64,000 nucleotides of DNA from Loxodes magnus (taxonomy: Eukaryota; Ciliophora; Karyorelictea; Loxodida; Loxodidae). The notes under the pieces were generated by a model. The model was not told where the DNA came from. It worked only from the letters and a program-made list of their open reading frames with translations, and searched no databases. The position numbers were made by a program, and so were the translations under genes. Positions 53,830 through 64,000 of the stretch are shown one piece after another (position 1 is the stretch's first letter; each line of letters begins with the position of its first letter). The stretch covers positions 1 to 64,000 of the forward strand of contig CAMPDV010000372.1 in NCBI GenBank assembly GCA_946699065.1. Direction: 5' to 3'.

Positions 53830-56800
53830 ATTAAAGTTAAAACATATTTAAATAATCCAATTTTTTAATAGAGAATTATAGCTCACTAGCTATCTTTAAA
53901 AATAAAGTATCATAGCTACTTAAATTTAAGATTAGTAGAAAATATTAAATAATCAATAATAGCAAGTTATTCATTAAACATTTCGCTAATTTAATTTCAA
54001 ATAAATAAATAATTGTATAGCTTAAATTTTTCTTTATTAAAATGATTACTATAAAATTATAGAACTTTTCATATTTTATTTAATAACAAATCTTTAATAG
54101 GAGAGTATCAAGTTAGGAAACTAAATTTATTTTAAATGGATAAATTAGTGTTATCAAATGAAAATAATTGAGTTTGAAGGATCAAAGTAAAGAAGAAGCC
54201 TGAGGCCTATTATTACTGAAGGCAATACATTGACAGGTTGTAAAATATTATATTTATTTTTTAAATCAAGTTGGAGGAATTAATTATAAACACTCAATCT
54301 AAAGAATGATCATTTGAAAAATATAATATCTGAAATCTATTGCTAGTGATCTATATAATTTAAGTTTTTTCTTACTCTAAATAGATATATTTAATTTTTT
54401 AAATAATTTGCAAACATTTTTCTACATGATAGACCTTGAATTATAATCCTCATATATACATAGGAGTATAGCTGATCGAAATAATGATTTGTGAATTTTT
54501 AAATCTAAAAAGTATAAAAATTTAATTATAGTTATTAAATAGAAGCACTTTTAAATTAAAATATATATTTTGAGATATAACTAATGAATAAATTATTTAA
54601 AATTAATATATGAGCTTAGTTCATTAATCACTTTCATTTAATTAAAAACAAAAGTTTATTTTAACTTTCAGATTTTTCCTTAAAGCTGTGATGATTCTTC
54701 CATGAAAAAAATTAAAAATATCAATGTCTAAATTTGAATACTGCTGCATAATATTTTTAATATTGCTGTTTAGTCCAATAATTTAAATTTTTCGTTATTT
54801 GGAAGGACTTTCTCATGTACTTAAATTACTTTCAAATTTTTTAAATTTCATGAAAATTTGTATTTTTCTAAATGAAAGAAATATTAATCTCAAACAGAAT
54901 AAGATATTTCTACTTTATTTATTTTTCTAAAATTTACATTTGCTATCTATATTCATTTACCTCTCTCATTCGTTACATTTGTATATTAAATTTATCAAGC
55001 TTTTAAATTAATTTCCTATTTATTTCTATCTATTACAATTGAATAAAATAAAAAAATGTAAGTTCTATTAAGCTCTAGAAAGCTTTTCTTATCTAAAATC
55101 TATCTATAATTTTAATTCTAGTTATTATTTCTAATTTTATATAACTTCTAGTTGCATGCTTTTATTATATTTAGCTTATTATCTACCTCTATTTATTATT
55201 AAACATACATGATTATGCATGCTCCTTAGTTTGGCTATAATACAGACGCTAAATTTTTTTAAGGTGCTTATACATTTGTTGATTTAAATCTAATAATAAT
55301 TGATATAAATCGAACTTATTTCCAATTTAGATTATTTATTTCAAAGCATTGATATCTAACTTTTATTTTAGAAATATAGTTTAATTATACTTATCAAAAG
55401 TTTCTACTTTAAAGTTAAAATCAAAATGTGCTAATTAAGGTTCATTCAATTATTTAATTTTTATTAGTACATATTAATTATTATTCTCATATCTTGGTTT
55501 AGTGCTTTAAAGCATTGATTGAGGCATAACTTTTTTAATCTTGAGCAAATCTAACTAGCACTTTTAAGAGTTAGAATAAAATAGATTATAAGATATATTA
55601 ATGTAAAGATCTGCTTCATAATAGTTTAGGAATTTTTATCTATTTCTTAGTTCTATTTTACATATTTAATCTTGATTTTATACATTTTCTTTGCTTAGTT
55701 CTAAATTTTAATTTTATAATGATTATCTGTTATATAAAAATCATTTTATACACCTCATTCACTTCTATGATTTATCTTGCTTATTCTGTTTTCTATATTT
55801 TAGTCTGACTTATCACATTATAGTTAAAAATAGAAATTAAAGCAACTTCTTATTAATTTAAATTAGATATCTTTTTATTAAATAAATAACAACTACCTTT
55901 TATTTAATTTATGGGTACCTTAAGCTAAATAATTAATCATAAGTATATATTAAGATATATTAATTACCTAGTTATACCAATATAGCATTTAAAGTGTTCT
56001 GTCAATTGTAACTATCTAGAGATTGATTATTTTTATAGTTAAAGTACTTTTATGAATTTATTAAATAATAAGCTTAAATGATGTTTAATTTTATAAGCCT
56101 TATTATTTATTTAGATTTATGCTTCTATAATTTTAGTGGTATTTATTATACCGCTTAATCTATGTATTATTCCTTTTAATTTTAAATTTGTTCAACCTAT
56201 CTCATTTAATATTTTAAGACTTTGTATTTATACCACTTTAAAATTCTACTATCCAACTTTTAGATTATTGCTAATAGTAGTTATTCTTACTTAATCCTAG
56301 CTTTTATCTTTATTTCGTTATTATAGCAATAACTTAAGCAAGTCTAATAGAGTTTATGATTTCAAGTCTGATGAATATTTTTCTCCTTTATTTGCTTCTA
56401 AGATTTGTTTCTTTTTCAGAATTAGCTTATTTATCTTTCCTGGTTTTCTTATAGATTTTACTTATAACTTTTAAAATCTTAATTTAGTATGAGTAACTAC
56501 ATTTTCTTCAATGTTGTTTTGATTTTTCTTAATTTATTAATTACTTTCAATTCAGAAATCTTCAACTTATAGTTGTTACCTGCTATTTAATAGAATGGAT
56601 CTTTAAATGTTGCTGTTTAGTCTTTCGTATTCTAATTTCCAAAGGCTTTCTTAAATAGTGTAAGCTTAGAATTATAAACCAAATTCCTAGTAAGATATTG
56701 TTATTATTAACTACTCCTTTAGTAAAATGCTTATATTTTACTAGGTATATTAATATACTAAATTTAATAGAATTATTAGAATTATTTAGGCTATAAGATG

Positions 56801-57565
56801 CTTTCTTAGATCTACTAATATGAATGCAAAGAGAAACCTTCTTTATCAAAATTAAAGGATAAAACAGAAAAGTACTCAGATGATTTATCTTAGTTCATCA
56901 AACAGAGGAAAGTTTTTTATAGGTAGATATCAAAAGCTCTAATGCAGCTATTCGTTTCTTAACTTTTATATTTATCTATTTTCTTTCCTATTTAACCTAC
57001 TATTAATCTATTAATAGATACAAAGAACCTACTAATATTTGGAATAAACCATATGCTAGAAATCTCTAATTTTAATATCCCATTATCACTAAATTCCCAT
57101 CCTTTGCTCGCATTTCTACGGTATCTAAGTCAACATCAGAAATTTATTATCGCTATTTGAAACTTCAATTTTACTTTTGCTTTATGAGAAATATTAAACT
57201 ACCAGATTCAAATGTTTTAGGGACATTTATGAAAGTATTTACCAGAATAAGTTATGTAGTTAAGAGGAGAGTGAGCCTCTTACCAAAAACGCACAAGAAG
57301 AACCTATTAAAACTGTAAATATAGAAGAGCATACTACTCCTACTGCAAAAGCTTTTTCTTAAACAATTGTGTTGAGCCATACAACATTTCTCTGCTTCAG
57401 TTAGTTTAAAGTCAGCAAGTTTTATAGGTACTTTATCATATTTTTGAATTTTATCTTCCTTTTACTATTAATTTTCCTGTTTTAGTTCTAGTTTTACTCT
57501 TGCTTCTGTTCTTATTCTACCTCTTCTTTATTAGTTTAGCTTTTTTCTTAATTGCTATATGTTTA
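53830..57565. other. A+T-rich stretch with no supported gene
   Basis: About 3.7 kb of A+T-rich sequence. I found no motif-bearing frame, RNA gene or repeat I would defend. A minus-strand frame of 88 codons at 56,583-56,849 is low-complexity Asn/Ile/Lys sequence and is not called. Confidence 0.6.
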
Positions 57566-57569
57566 ATTT

Positions 57570-58100
57570 ATTAAAAATAGATCCATCTTTGCAATTTTAG
57601 CAAGTTTCATGATCTTTATCTCAGATAATTACTCATATATCGCTTTAGTCCTATTTTTTACATTAAATGCAGTTTTCTATCTCACTACAATTTGGATATT
57701 ACTTTTCAAGAAAAAATGCGCATCTGTATTTTGTTCGTCTTACTTTATCGCATTTTTCACAATATTCAAAAAGAAAGTGTCATTTTCTACAATCAATATT
57801 CCACTATACATAACTTCCCATTTCTCCCCTTCCATTAGTAAGATGTTTTAGTTGCATTGAGGGCATTTACTTCTATCTTAAATAGAGCGATTTTATTTTC
57901 ATCACTAGATTCAACACATAACTCATCTTATCCATAATATTACCTTAGTACTTATAGCATTAATCTCCTCTTTCACTACATTAATCACAAAAAGGAATTT
58001 TATTTGTACAATTTTCCCATACGAAGTCTCAGTTATAATCTGATTAAAAATTTAGACAACTTTGGCAGGATTAATTTCCAGTTAGTTTATATGAAAACTA
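57570..58100 (-). pseudogene. Decayed inverted relic of the cysteine-rich protein gene
   Basis: The minus strand is colinear with the plus-strand gene at about 63,440-63,900. Minus-strand ENCTNKIPFCDQCSERGDQC (near 57,940-58,010) matches ENCTVQIPFCDECDELGVYC (near 63,513-63,573). About 132 nt further on, the nucleotides around AATGCC..AATG..ATGGAAGG (57,825-57,865) match those near 63,668-63,705. Further down, minus-strand NCSEIENCIQC (about 57,660-57,694) and TCQNCKDG (about 57,590-57,615) keep the CxxC pattern. Between the matches the Cys frame changes and several Cys are lost, so it is not an intact gene. It represents a second, inverted member of the family. I could not follow homology beyond about 58,100 toward the LamG part. 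Confidence 0.6.
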
Positions 58101-60275
58101 GATTGCTAGTATTCAGTTTATTCTAAGGCTTTAATATATTTCAATTGCTATATCAAGCGTATTTAATAACTAAAACATTTGAATTATTAGAGATATATTA
58201 ATTTAATCAAATCCTTCTTTTCTTTCTACTAAGACTATTTTTAGGTTAATATCTTCTCTTTTCTTTTTAACCTAAATTTTTCAAAATTCTAGCAGCATTA
58301 AATTATACGAGTTATTCCTTGTATATATTTTATTTAATCTAATAACAGAGGAATGGCTTAATTTAAATAAATAGATGACTATTTATCTAGTAGTTTGATT
58401 TATAGATAGTAGATATAAAGAAGCTCTATATGTCTAAATAAAATAATAGCTGTGCTTATTAGTGCCTATTCTTTATACTCCTATTTTAACCATTTCTTAG
58501 TTAATGTTTTTCAGAATTATACATTAGCTACCTTTTAAGATAAATGCTAGATTATAAAGCTCTTTAATTTTAGAATTATTCCTAATTCTTCCCTAACATT
58601 TAAAGCTATTCTTTCCATTCAATTTATTATAACTATCATTATTTAAGTACAATTAATAAGTTTATTCCTTATACCATCAAAATTAAGTTTAACTTAGGCT
58701 CTTTTTACAGTCTTTCAAAATAAGAATAGACTTAGCTATATTTACTATGTTTGAAATAGTTTTATAGCAAAGCTAATATAGATAATATGAACTATTAATT
58801 CTATTATTATAAATAAATATCACCATTAACTAACGAAATTGATACACTTAGTCAATCTATTTAAGTATCAGAGCAATATTTTTAATTTAAGCTTTTGCTT
58901 CAAACATAGTAATACGCTTTTCATATATTATATTCCAACTATTAAAAGGAGATTTAATGCTGCATAGTCAATTATAGAATTGCATTTAAACGAAGTTCTA
59001 AATCTTAATTGTCTTAAACCTGAATAATATCAACTAAATCTAGGTTTATAGAAAAGGTGTATATAATAAGCTATGAATTTTGATTATAAAGAAAAAAGCG
59101 GAATTAAGTTTTATTTGACTTAGAATAAAAAATAATAAGTAAGCTTATTCTTTCTCCCTAAGCAAGAAGCTAATGAAAGAAAAGCCTTTATTAGCTTTTG
59201 AAGATTATAAAATAAACCTAATTTTTATTAATTTTAATTGATTTTATCTAAATAAAATAAATACAACTATTTATCTAGTTGCAATCAGATATGTTTTATA
59301 AGCTTAAATTTTAGATATTTTCATATAGTACAATGAATATGCTTTCTTTGGTATTTCAGCAATACAGAAATTAAATTTCATAGTTTTTAAAAGACTCTCC
59401 GTATTAAAATATTTGTATTATATATCTTCATCATTTACATATTTGGTGAATGTAAATTTTATTTTTATTAAGATTATCCATGCCGAATGACTGCCAAAAT
59501 TATTGTATAAGCACAGAAATGCTTTAAAGAAATAACTTCACTAATAGTAGTTAATTTTGTCAATCAGCTTTATTGAAATCTCTTAAAAATAGGCAGCTCT
59601 ATCTTTTTAAGACTTATAATTTGATCTAATTAAATTTAAAAGTTGAATAAATGGATTTAACCAAGTAGCAAAGGTTAAGAGTTTTGGATAAGTTTTATGA
59701 ATAGCTTAAAATATTTCTTTATATCAACTATTAAATTATGTTGCTCAAGCATTTATATTGCTATATGCACTACTAATAATTTAGTAAGAAAATAATCTTG
59801 CTTATGCTTTTCAATTACTTTATATCTATTTTTAATTTTTCGCTTGTTTATACAAATCTTATTTAATAAATTTCAATTTTCTTTAGCTTTAAATCCTTAA
59901 AGTTTACCTTTCTTAAGAAACTTTATAATTAAAGAAATAAATTTAGATTTTTATAAGTTTAAGCATTATTTTATAATTGATATTTGAGACATTCATAAAT
60001 CACACAAACCTTTGATTTTAATTATTGAGGTTCAAATATCGTTTTCAGTTTATATGAAGAAAAAAAAATTGAAGTCATTTCTCAACTTTGCTTCGACTTA
60101 AATTCCTTGTCTAGCAATAAATACTTTATATTTGACTAAGCATTTGCTCTGACTGATTTTAAGCCTCTTTATTTATTTTAATCTATGAACTAAGTTAAAT
60201 TAACTATTGCTTAAGAAATAAAGCCTTTGCTTTAAATAAATCTATTTAACTTAATATTTTCTTTATCTCTATTAA
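58100..60275. other. A+T-rich spacer upstream of the LamG/Cys-rich gene, with a possible LamG relic
   Basis: Mostly A+T-rich sequence without a firm call. On the plus strand, about 59,150-59,400 translates (TGA as Trp) to fragments such as AFISFWRLQNK and QWICFLWYFSNTEIKF. They resemble the two signature segments of the LamG-like domains of the next gene (SISFWLKNS and SKWIFLGLSNN) in the right order. The spacing is longer than in the intact copies and the rest is not recognisable. It may be a decayed paralogue or coincidence. No promoter element is distinguishable before 60,276. Confidence 0.3.
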
Positions 60276-63200
60276 ATGGAGTTGCTTGTCTAACTTCATG
60301 AGCTATTTATTCTCACAATTATTTTAGGCATCTAAGCTGTACAATCACTTAAGATTGAATATGTCTCCGATTATTATTTATCTAGTTAATGATAAAATTC
60401 AAGTTACTGAGTCAACAAAGTTTTATACTAAAACCTTTAACAATATGATCTTTCGTTAACGTTCTGACTTAATCATAGAAGCTAAGTGAATACCAATTTA
60501 TAAGTATTTTAATATAGAGAAGACTAATATATTCCTAGTGATAGACACTTCCATTCTGATTTAAGCATATAATGCTTTGAAAATAGCAATTTGATTCTAA
60601 TTATACAAACCATCGAATAATGTTGGGACTGCTATTCAATGGAAGTTTTTGACTTTAACTAATTTAGCTAATTTAATTTAGGAATTTAATGTAGTGAATG
60701 AGTATTAGTAGGTATAAAGTATTGAGAAGTGAGTAATAAGTGAGGATTAAATGTATGCTACTCTAAGTTTGAAATATAAGGATTTAATTTAATTTGTAAT
60801 AATACTTTTATTATAAATGATTCCTACTAATAAAAGACAACTTAAAGCTCAATATTGCAAAGAGATATCTAGTGAAATGAAGACTTATAAGTTGAAGCTA
60901 AGTATTTACAAGTTTTAATATTAAAAGACTAGTTTTTGCAAAATGATGATTGGATCTATTCAATTTTAAAAAGAACTCCTTGCTTATAATTTTGTGGAAG
61001 TTATTGCACTGGCCCCGAAATAAGTGATTGCTAGGACTATCAGTTTTACAAATTATATGACTAAAGCATTCCTTATTTATCTACTAATGGAAAAAATAAT
61101 AACCCAATTTAATTGATAGACAATGATAATAATTATCTTTTAAAATACTCCTTAAATCAATTTAGCTTCTCTGCTTGAATCAAAAGTGATTGTACTAACG
61201 ATGATATGCTGGCTATTTGATAAATTGATGCCTAGATCTTATGCTATTAAGCTACTTAAATATAGCAAAACTATCATAAATTTAAAATTTTATGGAGTTC
61301 TTCCTTAAATATTTATTAAGCATTAGAAATATACGAAAAGTCAGATTTTATTGAATGCTCAAAGTGAATATTCCTAGGCCTCTCAAATAATAGAGCTGAG
61401 AGTAAAATATAAATAGCAATTATTATTCCTTCCAACTGAAACGAAATTTATTTCAAGTAATATGCATATAACATCAACATAAGGGAAGATTCTTCTTAAT
61501 GATTGGGTGGATCAGATTTAAATCCTTTCGAAGGAATAATTTTGCAGCCTCGTTTTTATCTTTTCGATTAATTCCTAAGTAAAGCTAATTTTACTTAAAT
61601 TGCAGAATATTAAACTCCATGTTTACTTGAAACTAATTGTATTTGTAACTCACCTGAAATACAGAATTGCTAGACTAATTTAAAATTTATAGAACTATCT
61701 GATTATCCTTTATTAGCCTTAGAGTCTTCATAAATATAAAATCATATATTCGATAACTTTGGATATAATCCCTTAATTTATTCCTCAGAAAGATGGTCAA
61801 TAAGCTTTTGACTTAAAAATAGTGGCTTAATGAATTAGGAATAAATTTTAGTAGTAATAGGAAATAAATACTAAATCACTATATAGTATAATTCTGCCTA
61901 AGATACTTAAGATATATTTCTATATGATAATTAACTTTAAAGCTTAAAGCTTACAATTTAGACTGGCAAAAATAAATGATATTTCCTTTATTTTACTTTC
62001 GATAATGCTCTATAAGATGTTATAGCATGTTCAACTGATAAGCCTAATCCTTAAACCCTTAATTGTAAGAATGCTAGCTTTAACTTCAATCAGTTAAATT
62101 ACTTTGAATCAATAAAATGAGATAAAATTCCTCCATTTGATGGAAAAGTGATGTAGCCTAGATTTTATACTTACAACTAATAAATATCATAAAATGATTG
62201 AATTCAAATAATTACAAATGCTAGTCCTTGTGCTTTATATAGTCACTTGGAATGTATTTCTCCAGATCTATAAAATGATTAGCATTTTCGTTTCCTTAAT
62301 ATCACTTAGTCCTAGTAAGAAATTACTATTAATGACCTTTAAGATTCAATTCAATTTACATTTATAAATCTCGACTATGATCCTTATAAGTATTCATCAT
62401 AGAAGTTTTCTCTTACTTTATGGTTTTTAAACAATGAGACTAATAATTATTAAGATAAAAGGTAAAGAAGTTTAGAAAGCGATTAATACAAAATAATTTT
62501 CCAAATAGTTTAACTAAATAAACAGTCTATAAAACTAGGAATCTAGTAACTTAATCTATCTCACTCATAACTTTAGCTGTTTATATCACCAAACAATCCA
62601 AGCTTTACTTATATAAAGTAAATAGAAAATTAGTAATGATACTTTTTATCTCTTAGCATCTAGAAAAATGAAGAAAGCATAGTCTGCTTATAGAACTATT
62701 AATACAATGAAAGTGTAGAATGCGAAAATTATACTGTTAATTTAGATAAATTCGATAGGAAAAGCAAAGTAATATTGGGAGATCTAGACTAATAAAACAA
62801 TTTGAATGGTAAAGTTTATGATTTTAAGTTTTATATCTTTGACTCTTTTTTAAATATTCCAGATTCTTAGTCAATATACATAAACAACGACTGTGCTTTG
62901 TAATGCTTATAATAAACTTGTACAAGTCCAAATCCCAATAGTTGTGTTAAATGCAACTAAACTTGTAAAGACTGCCTTCCAGATGATTTAAACAAATGCA
63001 TCAACTGTCCTGATAATTATTTCCTCATAAATAGTTTTGAATGCATAAGCTGCGGAAATAAAATCTAGAACTGTTAAAATTGCAGTTTGCAAAATAGTGA
63101 AGTGATTTGTATTGAATGCAATGAAGAATTTTCGTTAAACTAAAGATCTAATTAATGTGAATCTTGTTAGCAGCAAATACAAAATTGTTAAAATTGTACT

Positions 63201-64000
63201 TACAACAATAGCTAAATAATTTGCAATTCTTGCTAGCATAGTTATCATCTTTTTAATAATTAGTGTGTTTCATGTCCTATTGACAATTGCTTACAATGTG
63301 ATGATTCAGGGACTTAATGCTTAAAATGTGCAGATGGATTCTTTATTAACTAGTTTGAAAAATGCTAATCTTGCCAGTAAATAGATAGAAATTGTAACAA
63401 GTGCTAGAATTAAAATGAGTGTCTTTAATGTTAAAACCCTTATAAGCTAACCAATAATAAATGCTCTCTAAGTTGCTAAAGTAATTAGTAGGATTCTAAC
63501 TAAGATTTCATATGCGAAAACTGTACAGTTTAAATTCCTTTCTGTGACGAATGTGATGAATTAGGAGTATATTGTGCTAAGTGCTAGAATTATTTTATAA
63601 GTAAGATAAGCTAGTGTATCAATTGTAGTGATGAAATCTAAAATTGTAAGGCTTGTGATAATAATTAATGCCTTTAATGTAGTGAGAACTATCTACTTAT
63701 GGAAGGAAAGTGTGTTGATAGTTGTCCATCTGAAAGTTATGCATTAAAAGGTTAAGAATGTATAAAATGTGACAAATTAGTAAATGATTGTGATAAATGC
63801 AATACACTACAATGCATAGAATGTAAAATAGGTTTCTAACTTATTGAATAATGTTCTACTTGTTTTAAGCAGGAACATTGTATTAAATGTAAGCAAGACC
63901 TAAGTTTAAAAAATATTTGCGTGATGTAATGCAATAAAAATTATGAAATTTGTAGTGAATGCAAAGAAGGATTTTTTATTGAGAATGAAAAATGTAAAGA
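60276..64000 (+). CDS. Large secreted LamG-like and cysteine-rich repeat protein (5' part)
   Basis: From ATG 60,276 one frame runs to the window end (about 1,241 codons, 3' end missing). Residues 1-23 look like a signal peptide (core LFILTIILGI). Four LamG/concanavalin-A-like domains follow, each with an early signature (LSLTFWLNH, FSFSAWIKSD, SISFWLKNS, FSLTLWFLNN; Trp at about residues 64, 301, 512, 716) and a later one (SEWVLVG, SKWIFLG, NKWYFLYF, QQWYFLSL; Trp at about 142, 364, 568, 788). From about residue 870 there are CxxC-rich repeats of the furin/growth-factor-receptor type (CVKCNQTCKDC, CIECNEEFSL, CLQCSENYLL), as in ciliate surface proteins. About 17 in-frame TGA and about 5 TGG encode Trp, and many TAA/TAG encode Gln. 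A membrane anchor and tail are expected beyond the window. Likely role: cell-surface or extracellular adhesion/binding; ligand unknown. Confidence 0.85.

Noticed and set aside
56583-56849. 88-codon minus-strand frame
   Set aside because: Asn/Ile/Lys/Ser low complexity with no motif or conserved neighbour. Expected by chance in A+T-rich DNA.
57609-57851. 80-codon plus-strand hydrophobic frame resembling a membrane protein
   Set aside because: It is the complement of the decayed cysteine-rich relic on the minus strand. Its hydrophobicity comes from the reverse complement of Lys/Glu/Cys codons.
62633-62656. A 24-nt GT..AG intron removing the TGA at 62,637
   Set aside because: Without splicing, TGA as Trp gives QQWYFLSL, which matches the equivalent site of the other LamG domains. 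About sixteen other TGA codons need the same reading.

Overview
The window looks like macronuclear or undifferentiated nuclear DNA from a ciliate that has reassigned all three stop codons. TAA and TAG read as Gln and TGA reads as Trp, as in karyorelicts such as Loxodes and in the heterotrich Condylostoma (NCBI codes 27/28). The best evidence is the gene at 60,276-64,000. It reads as one continuous secreted protein only if about 17 in-frame TGA codons are Trp, and the conserved Trp positions of four successive LamG-like domains fall on those TGA codons or on TGG. The species itself is not identified.

Layout. (1) Positions 1-49,669 are a single tandem array of roughly 405 near-identical WD40 units of 40-41 codons, coding on the minus strand. 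The units are almost invariant except for about five residues after GHT and about three residues after GS. Under the reassigned code, 16,240-43,978 is one uninterrupted frame of about 9,246 codons. Two single-base deletions (near 46,833 and 43,978) divide the upstream part into two further frame blocks. The last 16.2 kb (the downstream end of the coding direction) carries one identical 1-nt deletion in 20 units, so it is fragmented. The array leaves the window at position 1 and ends abruptly at 49,669. (2) Positions 49,670-51,850 are very A+T rich, with a possible but weak minus-strand N-terminal exon and one hairpin related to the element described next. (3) Positions 51,851-53,791 are a 1.9 kb element with terminal inverted repeats ending in a conserved hairpin. 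It carries a coiled-coil plus CCHC zinc-knuckle (Gag/ORF1-like) protein, an unusually G+C-rich structured segment and a second reading frame. (4) Positions 53,830-60,275 are A+T rich. They include a decayed, inverted copy of the cysteine-rich part of the next gene (about 57,570-58,100, minus strand) and perhaps a weak LamG-like relic. (5) Positions 60,276-64,000 are the 5' part of a large secreted LamG/cysteine-rich protein gene on the plus strand, which runs off the window end.

The genes do not form an operon or an obvious pathway. The common themes are local duplication and turnover: a WD40 array homogenised by unequal exchange and block duplication, a TIR element, and an inverted relic of a surface-protein gene. 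With no codon that always terminates, long open frames are cheap here. I therefore relied on repeat conservation, domain motifs and homology between copies, not on frame openness.
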